Notes: generated by a model from the sequence alone, not told the origin. Counted from the first letter of the stretch, positions 25,151 to 33,965 are shown. The stretch: DNA of 64,000 bases from Paenibacillus macquariensis (GCF_900156375.1 NZ_FTNK01000013.1:62001-126000); one strand, 5' to 3'. Translations and numbers: made by a program.

Positions 25151-26431
25151 ATGGAACATCAGACGATTCTAGCTATTGGTATTTTCCTAATTGTGTATGG
25201 ATTTATTATATCTGAAAAAATACACCGTACGATCGTAGCCATGATTGGCGGTATTCTTATGGTTATTTTGGGTGTTGTTGATCAAGAAACAGCCCTACAC
25301 CATATCGATTTCAATACACTCGGTCTACTCATTGGTATGATGATCATGGTCAATATCACTGCTGAGACTGGCTTATTCAAGTACATAGCCATCTGGGCAG
25401 CTAAAAAAGCTAAAGGACACCCCATACGTATTCTTATCTCGCTGACGCTTATTACAGCACTCGCTTCTGCATTCTTAGATAATGTAACTACCGTACTACT
25501 CATGGTACCTGTTACCTTTAGCATTACAAGTCAATTACGAGTTAACCCTTTTCCTTATTTGTTTTCTCAAATATTGGCTTCTAACATCGGGGGAACAGCG
25601 ACGATGATTGGAGATCCACCGAACATTATGATCGGAAGTGCTGTAAAGGAACTAACCTTCATGGCCTTCATTGAAAATCTAGCGCCAGTTATTATCATCA
25701 TTATGCTGGTTATGATTCCTATTCTTATTCTCATATTTCGTAAACAATTGAAGACAAAACCCGAGTTAATGCATAGCTTGATGGACATGGATGAAAAAGC
25801 AGTCATCACGAATCGTACGTTACTTATCAAATGCTTATCAGCGCTGGGACTTACGATGATCGGATTCTTCGTACATCAGATGCTACATTTAGAATCGGCT
25901 ACCATTGCTTTGACTGGAGCTTTTCTATTGCTTCTTCTTAGTGGAGAACATTTCCTAGAGAAGGCTTTTGCTAAAATTGAATGGACCACCATATTCTTCT
26001 TCGTAGGGTTATTCGTACTCGTATCTGGATTGATTGAGACGGGGGTTATAACAGCATTAGCCAAACAAGCTATGGCTCTGACCGGTGGAAATGTAGCTTC
26101 AACGTCCATGCTAATCCTATGGCTCAGTGCCATTGCCTCCGCCTTTGTAGATAATATCCCCTTCGTAGCTACCATGATTCCCCTAATTCAGGATATGGGT
26201 TCTATGGGCGTAAGTAATCTAGAACCTGTGTGGTGGAGCCTAGCGTTAGGTGCCTGTCTCGGAGGAAACGGATCGTTAGTCGGTGCCAGTGCAAACCTTA
26301 TTGTCGCTGGGTTATCTGCCAAAGAAGGGCAACCGATTTCGTTTGTACAATTTCTTAAATACGGATTCCCGCTTATGATTCTGTCCATTATCATTTCAAC
26401 GATATATATCTATCTGCGGTATTTAATTTAA
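25151..26431 (+). CDS. ArsB/NhaD superfamily membrane carrier
   Basis: A 426-aa ion-transporter-superfamily protein with about 11 to 12 helices and two inverted halves. Each half has a discontinuous substrate site: SAFLDNVTTVLLMVPV with IGGTATMIGDPPNIMIG in the first, SAFVDNIPFVATMIPL with LGGNGSLVGASANLIVAG in the second. These motifs occur in ArsB, NhaD and citrate carriers, so the ion or acid moved cannot be fixed; no ars genes are nearby. The ATG at 25151 has AGGAGG; an upstream frame to 25052 lies before the promoter and is rejected. Confidence 0.88.
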   Translation: MEHQTILAIGIFLIVYGFIISEKIHRTIVAMIGGILMVILGVVDQETALHHIDFNTLGLLIGMMIMVNITAETGLFKYIAIWAAKKAKGHPIRILISLTLITALASAFLDNVTTVLLMVPVTFSITSQLRVNPFPYLFSQILASNIGGTATMIGDPPNIMIGSAVKELTFMAFIENLAPVIIIIMLVMIPILILIFRKQLKTKPELMHSLMDMDEKAVITNRTLLIKCLSALGLTMIGFFVHQMLHLESATIALTGAFLLLLLSGEHFLEKAFAKIEWTTIFFFVGLFVLVSGLIETGVITALAKQAMALTGGNVASTSMLILWLSAIASAFVDNIPFVATMIPLIQDMGSMGVSNLEPVWWSLALGACLGGNGSLVGASANLIVAGLSAKEGQPISFVQFLKYGFPLMILSIIISTIYIYLRYLI

Positions 26432-26450
26432 TTCATATTTTATGATATGA

Positions 26451-26489
26451 AAAAAGCAGGACCATCATAGTTAATGGTCCTGCTTTTTT
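26451..26489. terminator. Bidirectional terminator after the ArsB/NhaD-type carrier
   Basis: AAAAAGCAGGACCAT pairs with ATGGTCCTGCTTTTT, between convergent genes. Confidence 0.92.
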
Positions 26490-26519
26490 ATATCTTAACT
26501 AATCGCTAATGAGTTAACT

Positions 26520-26888
26520 TTACTGTCCGATATCAATAACTTCAAATGCATGCCCACATGCTGGGCAATATCGAGCTTCCATCGTAACCTTTTGGCCACA
26601 GGCACAATCTTTCTCATCCCCAACAAACCCCATCTGATCCTGATTTCTCTGAATCTCTTCCTTCAATGATATTATTTGCTGGATGATAGGTTCAAGATGA
26701 TCATTATTAAGTGACTGATTCTCATTCGTTAATGACATAAATACTGAGCGTCCAATCTCCTGATAATGATCTAATATTTCTCTTTGTTTGGAACTGTTCT
26801 GCATCTTCAGTCGATTAATTTCTACAGCTACCTTGGCTTTATTCCCAGCTTCCGATACCCCTGATTTCAATTTATCAAAAAAACTCAT
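26520..26888 (-). CDS. Zinc-ribbon protein of unknown function
   Basis: A 122-aa soluble protein. Residues 1-85 are helical and charged (MSFFDKLKSGVSEAGNKAKV, likely coiled coil); residues 93-115 hold two Cys pairs, CACG and CPACG, forming a zinc ribbon. CGGAGG precedes the ATG. It lies 21 bp after the large coiled-coil gene and is surely co-transcribed. The MSFFDKL...AGNKAKVAVE opening recalls short double-zinc-ribbon accessory proteins, but no function is assigned. Confidence 0.7.
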   Translation of the reverse strand: MSFFDKLKSGVSEAGNKAKVAVEINRLKMQNSSKQREILDHYQEIGRSVFMSLTNENQSLNNDHLEPIIQQIISLKEEIQRNQDQMGFVGDEKDCACGQKVTMEARYCPACGHAFEVIDIGQ

Positions 26889-26909
26889 ATATGCTTACCT
26901 CCGTATATT

Positions 26910-27839
26910 CTATTCTGCTTGCTCAAGAGCCATTGTATAATGAAGATTTACAGTCATTAATTCAGACTCAAGCTTCTCATATTCATTGTCTAGTTGACTT
27001 AGTATCTCGTTTATTGCATATGCCTTATCTTCCACTTGATCCAGTGTATCATTAATTCTACCTTGAACCATCCAATCTGAAATAAATCCATCGAAGAAAT
27101 AATCACTAAATCTAAGGAAATCTCCAATATCTATCTCCATCGATGCGCTCAACTGGACATCTCTTAGTTCTTTCGAGAATAGGCTCAAATCCCTTTGAGC
27201 ATCATGAATATACGCCATGGCTTCATCAATATTGTTATGCTTGATGTGGGTGGCGATCATCCCCCCGCCAAGTAGGTCATAAGTTCCCCAGTCTCTAGCT
27301 TTCTGAAGTCCATCAGATGCACTCTTCAGACTATCCATGACTGAATTACCCGCCTGGATGGCCTCCTTCAACTCTTTCTGAGTCAGTTGCAGATCCGTTT
27401 GTCGGTCAACAAGTGCCATAAGCTCCTTGTTACTGTGTAGGAGGGATTGTTCTTTTTCTCTTATGATTGCGTCGTATTCCACTTCCCAACCTCTGACATG
27501 TGAAAGTTCTTGCGAGACGTCATGTATTTGGTCTGTCGTATCTTTCACCATACGTAGCGCTTCATCATATTTCACCTTAGCTTCAAGTACTTCAAGCTGT
27601 TCTCGTTCAATCTTTTCTTCCTTCTTGCCTATAATACTGTAGATCAGATTAAATAATGTCATGCCTGTCAGTCTTTCTACTTCCTGCTCTTCACGTTGTA
27701 GGCGCTGTTCCCAGTTATTTGCTTCACGCTCATACTGTTCTAACGCAAGCCCGAGATCCTCAAGACGCCTATCCCACTTTCTGTAGCTACGACCTTTCTC
27801 TTTCACTTCAGCCAGACGTACATTTAATTCATGAAACAT
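26910..27839 (-). CDS. Coiled-coil protein of unknown function
   Basis: A 309-aa soluble protein rich in Glu, Lys and Leu. Long heptad-type helices cover about residues 5-165 and 270-305. Between them is a conserved-looking non-coiled stretch, GTYDLLGGGMIATHIKHNNIDEA (read in part; about residues 186-208), with a Gly run and His residues. A short hydrophobic MTLFNLIYSIIGKKEEK stretch near residue 60 could touch a membrane. The ATG at 27839 has GGGAGGG seven bases upstream. It forms a two-gene unit with the zinc-ribbon gene. I do not recognise the family. Confidence 0.65.
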   Translation of the reverse strand: MFHELNVRLAEVKEKGRSYRKWDRRLEDLGLALEQYEREANNWEQRLQREEQEVERLTGMTLFNLIYSIIGKKEEKIEREQLEVLEAKVKYDEALRMVKDTTDQIHDVSQELSHVRGWEVEYDAIIREKEQSLLHSNKELMALVDRQTDLQLTQKELKEAIQAGNSVMDSLKSASDGLQKARDWGTYDLLGGGMIATHIKHNNIDEAMAYIHDAQRDLSLFSKELRDVQLSASMEIDIGDFLRFSDYFFDGFISDWMVQGRINDTLDQVEDKAYAINEILSQLDNEYEKLESELMTVNLHYTMALEQAE

Positions 27840-28015
27840 GAGCAATCCCTCCCATTGCAACCCTATCCCCATAATCATATTAAACGTTATTACACCTCAA
27901 CAAGTTTCAAATTCTTGGTAATTAGAAGAACTCACATGAGGTGAACTAGATTTTTGGTCGAAATATCGATATGATAATACAAGATATTTGATATAAAGGA
28001 GTGAAACACGTATTT

Positions 28016-28726
28016 ATGAAAAAGAAACATGTATTCATGCCGTTAATTACGCTTATTACTGCTGCTCTATTGTTAAGTGCTTGTGGTAACAAGCCGACCA
28101 ATGAGCCTGCAACCGATCAAACAACAGGAAGTAACACAGAACAAACAACACCTGACAAGCAGACTCCACCAGCAGAAGAAACACCTACTCAAACAACAAA
28201 GAGTTGGGACAACCCTCCAGCTATGGAGATCGACAGCACGAAATCCTATGCAGCTGAAGTTACAACGAACAAAGGGACTTTCACTATCGAGCTTTATGCT
28301 AAGGATGCACCTAAGACCGTCAACAACTTTGTGTTCCTAGCTAAACAAGGTTTCTACAACGACGTTATTTTCCATCGAATTATTGAGACCTTCATGATAC
28401 AGACTGGAGATCCACAAGGTACTGGTGCAGGTGGACCTGGATATCAATTCGAAGATGAGAAGACTACCTATAAATATGAGCCAGGTACTGTAGCTATGGC
28501 TAACGCAGGACCGAATACAAATGGAAGCCAATTCTTCATCTGTACTGGTGCAGATAGTGATTTCCTAAACAGTCAGCCTAACTACACCATCTTCGGTAAA
28601 ATCACGAACGGAATGGATGTCGTGAATAAGATTGCTGCTACACCTGTTGAAGCAGGTATGAGCGGTGAAGTGAGCTCCCCAACCGAGAAGGTTCAGATTC
28701 AAGATGTTAAGATTACTGAGAAATAA
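28016..28726 (+). CDS. Cyclophilin-type peptidyl-prolyl isomerase, lipoprotein
   Basis: Extracellular membrane-anchored foldase of about 236 aa. The lipobox LLSACG ends a typical signal peptide, so the mature protein starts at Cys. A Pro/Thr-rich linker follows (about 25-65), then the cyclophilin domain with FHRIIETFMIQTGDPQGTG, NGSQFFICT and FGKITNGMDVV. The catalytic Arg lies in FHRI. The start is unclear: GTG at 28001 is too near AAAGGAG, ATG at 28016 is slightly far, and another ATG follows at 28037; the KHVFM residues are duplicated there. It probably assists folding of secreted proteins, a role shared in other Firmicutes by PrsA. Confidence 0.92.
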   Translation: MKKKHVFMPLITLITAALLLSACGNKPTNEPATDQTTGSNTEQTTPDKQTPPAEETPTQTTKSWDNPPAMEIDSTKSYAAEVTTNKGTFTIELYAKDAPKTVNNFVFLAKQGFYNDVIFHRIIETFMIQTGDPQGTGAGGPGYQFEDEKTTYKYEPGTVAMANAGPNTNGSQFFICTGADSDFLNSQPNYTIFGKITNGMDVVNKIAATPVEAGMSGEVSSPTEKVQIQDVKITEK

Positions 28727-28749
28727 ACCACTCTGTTTGTTGTCATAAA

Positions 28750-28785
28750 AGACCGCGTCATCCTGTCACAAGGATCACGCGGTCT
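28750..28785. terminator. Bidirectional terminator after the cyclophilin gene
   Basis: AGACCGCGT.ATCCT pairs with AGGAT.ACGCGGTCT, between convergent genes. Confidence 0.85.
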
Positions 28786-28796
28786 CTTTGATTGTG

Positions 28797-29936
28797 TTAC
28801 TTATTCAGGTTATCCGCTAAATACTTTACAATCCCATCGTCGGAGTCTTGAGAATACTCCCATACCATGACACCAGCTAATTTGTTATCTCTAACATATT
28901 TAACTTTTGCCTCCAGGGCTTCTTCATCTTCATAGGTTATAAACGTATTACCATCATATAAAAAGGCTGTCTTCGCTGTATCATCAAAGTACCGCTTAAA
29001 TCCACCTTGGTCTACATACTTCTCTTGTATCGTCTTGTAGCTTAAATCTACCTTATCGATATTGATCGGTTTACCTAAGGCAAATGCAGCATCCTCATTC
29101 GTGGCGCTCTTCACATTCTCCCATCCATAAGAATACGCGGGAATTCCTAATAGCAGCTTGCTAGGATCAATATCACGCTCTAAATATAAGTTAATAATAC
29201 GATCAACGCTTGTTCTGCTCTTCTTATTCTTGTCTAAGAATAAATTCGAATTATATCCTGTCGTATCTGACCAAGCTCCCGTTAAGTCATAACTCATGAC
29301 ATTAATGAAATCGACATACTTTTCTACTTTTTTAACCTCAACGTTTTTGAAATACCAATCTTCGTTCCCAGCAGCAAAACTCAAATAATAATTTTTATTT
29401 TTACGAGGGAGTCTATCCAATTTTTCTTTCAGTTCTTTCATCAGATTGGTAAAGTTAATCGTATCTTTGGGGCTAGCTTTCGTCGTATTCCACGAATCAA
29501 AAGCTGGATACTCCCAGTCTATATCGATCCCATCTAGATCTAATTCTTTCACCATAGCGAGAATACTTTCAGTAAAAGAGTACCGATTCCCGTCCATGGA
29601 AGCATCGGAGAACCCATCTGCTTTATAACCACCAACGCCCAGTATAAAGCTCGTCTTTTTATTGTTTTCTTGTAGCTTCTTTATGTTTTCTTTAATGACC
29701 TCATTTTTAGCAGGGTCTAGATCAAAATATATATTTGTTTTATCGATTTTGGCGAAGGCAATAATAGCGATATCGACGTTCTTCCCTTTTAAATCGATAT
29801 CTTTAAAGTCTTTCCAGATGGGTATGTACACGGAGGTTACCTTCTTGTCTGAATAAATAGTATCGTAGAAGTAGATTCCCATACCTACAACTAATAGAGC
29901 TACGAAGGCTTTTGTAAAAAGACTTATTTTGATCAT
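28797..29936 (-). CDS. Membrane-anchored glycoside hydrolase family 18 protein
   Basis: A 379-aa GH18 enzyme, a family that cleaves beta-1,4-linked GlcNAc polymers. One N-terminal helix (about residues 7-27) without a clear cleavage site suggests an uncleaved anchor with the domain outside the cell. The SxGG-type strand reads FILGVGGY, and the catalytic DGIDIDWEYP (about residue 140) has all Asp residues and the acid Glu. Later strands FINVMSYDLTGAW and GVMVWEYSQDSDDG are typical. It starts one base after the acyltransferase stop, with GGAGGG upstream, so it belongs to the polysaccharide operon. Trimming or releasing the polymer made by the GT2 is a reasonable inference. Confidence 0.85.
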   Translation of the reverse strand: MIKISLFTKAFVALLVVGMGIYFYDTIYSDKKVTSVYIPIWKDFKDIDLKGKNVDIAIIAFAKIDKTNIYFDLDPAKNEVIKENIKKLQENNKKTSFILGVGGYKADGFSDASMDGNRYSFTESILAMVKELDLDGIDIDWEYPAFDSWNTTKASPKDTINFTNLMKELKEKLDRLPRKNKNYYLSFAAGNEDWYFKNVEVKKVEKYVDFINVMSYDLTGAWSDTTGYNSNLFLDKNKKSRTSVDRIINLYLERDIDPSKLLLGIPAYSYGWENVKSATNEDAAFALGKPINIDKVDLSYKTIQEKYVDQGGFKRYFDDTAKTAFLYDGNTFITYEDEEALEAKVKYVRDNKLAGVMVWEYSQDSDDGIVKYLADNLNK

Positions 29937-29937
29937 G

Positions 29938-31038
29938 TTAACTTTTCCCTCCAAATAGCACTTGTGTCACATATTTATTTAGGTTTAGAACTTTAACCGT
30001 GACATAACTTATTGAGAAAATAACCGCTACATTAAAGATAAGGCTACATGTGGTTTCAAATAAATTCGCTTCTATCGCTGCTCTCTTCGATACAAGTATC
30101 TCCACTAACAAATGAATGAGATAAATACTAAAGCTCGCTTTCGAGACCGAACTAATTATTTTTTTGACTTTATAATTAAGCTTCTCACTAATAACCGTTT
30201 CTTTATCTTGAAAATAAATAAATATTCCTACAGCCATACAATATGTGGTGATCGAGTAATTTCCGTAGAACATCTCATCTAGCACGCCACTATAAAAGGA
30301 TGCAAAATACGTAGCTACTGGTGTTATAAAAAAAGATATGATGCCTAAGTTAAAGGAAATATTTTTAATTTTAATCGATATCTGATAGTTGTAGAGATAA
30401 TAGCCTAATATAAAATAACCTAGATAACCCATGAATAAAGGGATATTCGTTATGGGTATACTGATATATTCAGAGGTTACTCGGAATACAACGTCAGAGA
30501 TAAATTTATATACCACACTTATTAAGAACCAGCACAGTAGATAATACCTCAAATCCTTTTCACTGCACGCTTTTACTAGCTTACTAATTAATGGAACAGT
30601 TATGTATATCGCAATGATGGCATAAAGAAACCATAAATGAACATAATTTCGATCGTATATCAAACCATTTGCAAAATGAACGAGAAACCCATAAACACTC
30701 ATACCGCTCTTCAGAATAAAGTATTGCGTGTAAATGGCATATATTAAGGACCAGCTAAGTAATGAAATGATTAAAGGAAGCACTTTTTTCAAATAAAAAT
30801 GTCGGTATGATTTCACTTCAACTCTAAGAATCATCGAGCCACTAATCATAAAAAACACCGGAACGGCAAATCTCGAGATGGAATTAAAAAAATTGCTGAT
30901 CCACCATGATGTTGTATTGAAATCATTTGTCCTTGTAAGCAAGTCCGCCGTGTAATGCAATATGATGACGGCTACGATGGACAATATTCTTAGTATATCT
31001 ATGAAAATAATTCGTTTATCTTTTAGTATATGACTCAT
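29938..31038 (-). CDS. Acyltransferase 3 family membrane protein (IcaC/WecH-like)
   Basis: A 366-aa protein with about ten membrane helices that probably O-acylates a sugar polymer or helps export it, as proposed for IcaC. The family opening IDILRILSIVAVIILHYTADLL contains the conserved His, and RFAVPVFFMISGSMI follows. GGGAGG precedes the ATG. It lies 44 bp after the GT2 gene and 1 bp before the GH18 gene. The substrate is inferred from context only. Confidence 0.85.
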   Translation of the reverse strand: MSHILKDKRIIFIDILRILSIVAVIILHYTADLLTRTNDFNTTSWWISNFFNSISRFAVPVFFMISGSMILRVEVKSYRHFYLKKVLPLIISLLSWSLIYAIYTQYFILKSGMSVYGFLVHFANGLIYDRNYVHLWFLYAIIAIYITVPLISKLVKACSEKDLRYYLLCWFLISVVYKFISDVVFRVTSEYISIPITNIPLFMGYLGYFILGYYLYNYQISIKIKNISFNLGIISFFITPVATYFASFYSGVLDEMFYGNYSITTYCMAVGIFIYFQDKETVISEKLNYKVKKIISSVSKASFSIYLIHLLVEILVSKRAAIEANLFETTCSLIFNVAVIFSISYVTVKVLNLNKYVTQVLFGGKS

Positions 31039-31082
31039 ATAAACCTCCCGTAATCGTAGTTTTCATATATTTAAAGTAGGAA

Positions 31083-32408
31083 TTAACTGATGCTTGAAAC
31101 GCCTTTTCTCTCAACGAATCCCCAGCCCTCGTCGTTGTCAAAGTACTTAAATGTGCCTACGATATTCATATAAAGAAGCAAATTTCGATAAGTCAGTAAT
31201 TCAAATTGGCTAAAGACAAACATACGAATATAATCTCTTAATGAATAATTACTTCCGTACTTTTTACATAGGATCAATGACACTCCAATTTGTAGCGCAT
31301 TAATGAGAAGAACCGACGACATAAGGATGATCACTTGCGATAAGTTTGTACCTAGAAAGCATGCTTGTATGAGATAAAAAATCGTTGTAAATGCCGTTAG
31401 TGTGCCTAGAACAAATCCATCTATCGCAAAAAAGATGCTGACTCCAAAACTAAACTTTCGTGATAATTTGGACCAATAGATTAGAATACAATCGACATAG
31501 GCTTTTTGCCAACGTATTCTTTGTTTATAGAAGTTCGTTATATTCTCTGGGCATTCCGTGTAACATACTGCTTCTGGTGCATAGACAAGCTTCTTATTTA
31601 AGTTATTCGCCTTAATGTACTCATGAATTTTGAGGGTGATATCAATATCTTCCCCTACCGTGCTTCTAAACCCGTTTACGTCAACCAGGATACTTTTATA
31701 AAAAGCACCGAATGCCCCTGAAATAACAACAATTGAATTAAATGCAGATTGTGTTAGTTTTCTACAATAGAAACCATGTATGTAACTGATAACTTGGCTT
31801 TTAATAATGCCTTTACCCGTAAATTTATCTAGGATAACGCCGTCCTTCTTCTCAGCCCCTTGTACGATTTTGACAGTACCACCTAATGCGATTACCTTGT
31901 CATCATGGAAATATTGATTCACATATTTAAGCGAATTAATCTCTAACATGCTGTCTGCGTCTAACGTAATAACAATATCAGAATTTGCACAATCGATACC
32001 GGCGTTGAGGGAATCTGCCTTTCCTCCATTGAATTTGTCGATTACATAAATATTGTCGTATTTCTCCGAATGATATATCCCTTTAATCGCCGCATAGGTA
32101 AGCTTACCATCTGCTTCTCGATCACTTATGGTTAGATCTAAAAGCTCGTTTAATTTATCAAGCGTCTGATCCTTTGAACCATCATTAATGATGATGACTT
32201 CATAGTTGCTGTAATTTAAGCCCTCCATTGCATCTATACAATTCTTAATGGTTAGCTCCTCGTTGTAAGCAGGTACTAGAACGGAGATCGTCTTTTCTGA
32301 AAGATCGATATTTAATGGCTTAACTTTACTTGCAAATAAGGGGATAATCGTGTAAATAATTTGAAAACCAATAAAAATAAATGTAGATAAGTAAAAAAAG
32401 TACTGCAT
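31083..32408 (-). CDS. Processive family 2 glycosyltransferase (IcaA/PgaC/NodC-like)
   Basis: A 441-aa membrane synthase. One N-terminal helix is followed by the GT-A domain with IINDGSKDQ, the metal motif DADSM (about residue 151), GED in TVGEDIDITLK and KQRIRWQKA, the QxxRW-type motif of processive enzymes; three or four C-terminal helices form the channel. This set is shared by poly-GlcNAc, chitin, hyaluronan and cellulose synthases. The next genes (acyltransferase, GH18) favour a GlcNAc-containing polymer. The ATG has AAGGAG at good spacing. A cre-like site and a promoter lie upstream. Confidence 0.85.
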   Translation of the reverse strand: MQYFFYLSTFIFIGFQIIYTIIPLFASKVKPLNIDLSEKTISVLVPAYNEELTIKNCIDAMEGLNYSNYEVIIINDGSKDQTLDKLNELLDLTISDREADGKLTYAAIKGIYHSEKYDNIYVIDKFNGGKADSLNAGIDCANSDIVITLDADSMLEINSLKYVNQYFHDDKVIALGGTVKIVQGAEKKDGVILDKFTGKGIIKSQVISYIHGFYCRKLTQSAFNSIVVISGAFGAFYKSILVDVNGFRSTVGEDIDITLKIHEYIKANNLNKKLVYAPEAVCYTECPENITNFYKQRIRWQKAYVDCILIYWSKLSRKFSFGVSIFFAIDGFVLGTLTAFTTIFYLIQACFLGTNLSQVIILMSSVLLINALQIGVSLILCKKYGSNYSLRDYIRMFVFSQFELLTYRNLLLYMNIVGTFKYFDNDEGWGFVERKGVSSIS

Positions 32409-32494
32409 GGACTCACTCCTTTTTCTCTAATTTGAATCTAAGTATGATTAAACATATTTACCATTAACTCCCTTTTTAGTCTAATTAATTATAA

Positions 32495-32523
32495 ATGATA
32501 GTAAATAAAGTTAAAAATAGCAA
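32495..32523 (-). promoter_or_regulatory. Predicted promoter of the polysaccharide operon
   Basis: Minus-strand TTGCTA (32518-32523) and TATCAT (32495-32500) are 17 bp apart, about 85 bp before the GT2 start. Confidence 0.5.
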
Positions 32524-32527
32524 CCAT

Positions 32528-32541
32528 TGAAAGCGTTATTT
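32528..32541. promoter_or_regulatory. cre-like CcpA site at the polysaccharide operon
   Basis: TGAAAGCGTTATTT matches 13 of 14 positions of TGWAARCGYTWNCW and ends only a few bases upstream of the predicted -35, so CcpA may tie polymer synthesis to sugar supply. An adjacent inverted repeat (ATTTTC with GAAAAT) follows. Confidence 0.55.
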
Positions 32542-32651
32542 TCAAAACTTTCTGAAAATATACTTATTTTTGCTATTAATCAGCATACAATCATTTACAT
32601 TTTATGTGGTGAATGTGATCTAAAGTCGTGTTTTTCTTACGAAAATAATAA

Positions 32652-32691
32652 AAATAGGCAATGATGGTGAATTCACCATCATTGCCTATTT
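32652..32691 (-). terminator. 40-bp perfect palindrome, terminator of speD
   Basis: A perfect 40-bp palindrome centred on GAATTC lies just after the speD stop and is followed on the minus strand by an AT-rich tract. It probably terminates speD. Confidence 0.8.
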
Positions 32692-32728
32692 CTATTTCCT
32701 AATCATACGCCAGGACTTTAATCATTGA

Positions 32729-33544
32729 TCAAGTCCCACGTTTCATATTCTTTCCGTAATAGATTTCATCCATTTCTTCCGTTATCCTCTTCGTAATCTT
32801 CTCTTGTTCCCCTGCATCTAGCGTTACTTTGGTGTATCCAAAGAGATAGTTATCTAGATCAAATGCTTTAAGCTTACACTTGGTATGAAATATGTTCTCT
32901 TGATATACGTTAACATCGATCATATCATATTGCTCTTGCACTTCTTCTGGGATGTAATTCTGAATGGAGTTAATATCGTGATCAATGAATAACTTGTGTC
33001 CGCTAATGTCTCGTGTGAAACCTCGAACTCGGTAATCTATCGTCATAATGTCCGTATCGAACGAGTGAATGAGATAATTGAGTGCTTTAAGAGGAGAAAT
33101 TTCCCCGCACGTAGATACGTCAATATCTGCTCGAAATGTACTAATACCCTCATCAGGATGGTACTCAGGATAGGTATGAACCGTAATATGGCTTTTGTCC
33201 AAATGCATCAGCACCGTCTCTGGTAATGGTCCTGGTGACTCCTGAAACGAACTTGTTGGCGCTGTTTCTACGGGTCCTTCTGACACCAGCATAGTTACAC
33301 TCGCTCCTTGCGGGAAATAATCCTGTTTCGCAATGTTGAGTACGTGTGCACCAATGATGTTAGATACGGTCTGTAGAATAGTAGTTAAACGATCTGCATT
33401 ATATTGTTCATCAATATATTCTAGATAAGCTTCGCGTTCTTCTTTCGTTCTGGTATAACAAATATCATACATATTGAAACTTAGGGATTTCGTCAGGTTA
33501 TTGAAGCCATGCAATTTAATCGTTTGTTCTGGTGTGATCTTCAT
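32729..33544 (-). CDS. speD: S-adenosylmethionine decarboxylase proenzyme, E. coli type
   Basis: Makes decarboxylated SAM, the aminopropyl donor for spermidine. The 271-aa proenzyme matches the long bacterial class (E. coli SpeD, 264 aa). Self-cleavage should occur at the Lys-Ser bond in LDKSHITVHTYPEYHP (about residue 113), giving the pyruvoyl group; Cys in DVSTCGEISPL is also conserved. It starts at the ATG at 33544 after GAGAGGAAG. No speE or other polyamine gene is adjacent. It is transcribed alone and ends at a 40-bp palindrome. Confidence 0.94.
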   Translation of the reverse strand: MKITPEQTIKLHGFNNLTKSLSFNMYDICYTRTKEEREAYLEYIDEQYNADRLTTILQTVSNIIGAHVLNIAKQDYFPQGASVTMLVSEGPVETAPTSSFQESPGPLPETVLMHLDKSHITVHTYPEYHPDEGISTFRADIDVSTCGEISPLKALNYLIHSFDTDIMTIDYRVRGFTRDISGHKLFIDHDINSIQNYIPEEVQEQYDMIDVNVYQENIFHTKCKLKAFDLDNYLFGYTKVTLDAGEQEKITKRITEEMDEIYYGKNMKRGT

Positions 33545-33882
33545 ACGTCAATTCTTCCTCTCGTTGTTCCAACATTCGAACTCTAACATAGTTTTTTGTA
33601 TTCGAAGTGAACTGGTAATAAAACTTGCTGCTTAACTGTCTTTACCCATTATAGTCAAAATAAACACATCACCATAGAGAAGACTTGTTCCCTTCAGAGA
33701 AATGAAATTATGATTTGAATTTATGTTGATGTATATACATATATTCTAGTTCTACCGGATAGCCGGAGATATCCCCTTTCATTAGGATTATCTCTGGCTT
33801 TTGTACTTGATACGTCATATGAACAATCTATGCTCTGCCGCTTAGAAAGTAACTACTGTCGAACCAAAAGGAGGATATCATT
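33545..33882. other. Intergenic region upstream of speD with an orphan terminator
   Basis: Besides the speD promoter region, a plus-strand hairpin AGCCGGAGATA..TCC with GGA..TATCTCTGGCT followed by TTTT (33761-33799) has no gene before it that it could terminate. Next to the LLM remnant it suggests lost genes. An AT-rich stretch occupies 33600-33750; no open frame was found. Confidence 0.45.
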
Positions 33883-33965
33883 ATGAGCCAAAACAATCGT
33901 CAAATGAAATTAGGCGTGAGCATCTCGGTCTCTCACGTCCAAAGAACCGTAATGCTAAAATTTAG
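33883..33965 (+). pseudogene. Deletion remnant of an LLM-class flavin monooxygenase (NtaA/SnaA-like)
   Basis: A good AGGAGG precedes an ATG that encodes MSQNNRQMKLG, the usual opening of NtaA/SnaA/DszA-type luciferase-like monooxygenases (MKLG begins the first strand). About 13 codons later the next frame reads REHLGLSRPKNRNAK and a stop, the usual end of the same family (LR..LGL.RP). Everything between (normally over 400 codons) is missing and the two ends are out of frame. I read it as an internal-deletion scar. The plus-strand frame itself runs on to 34039 inside the vanW gene but has no independent support. Confidence 0.6.
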
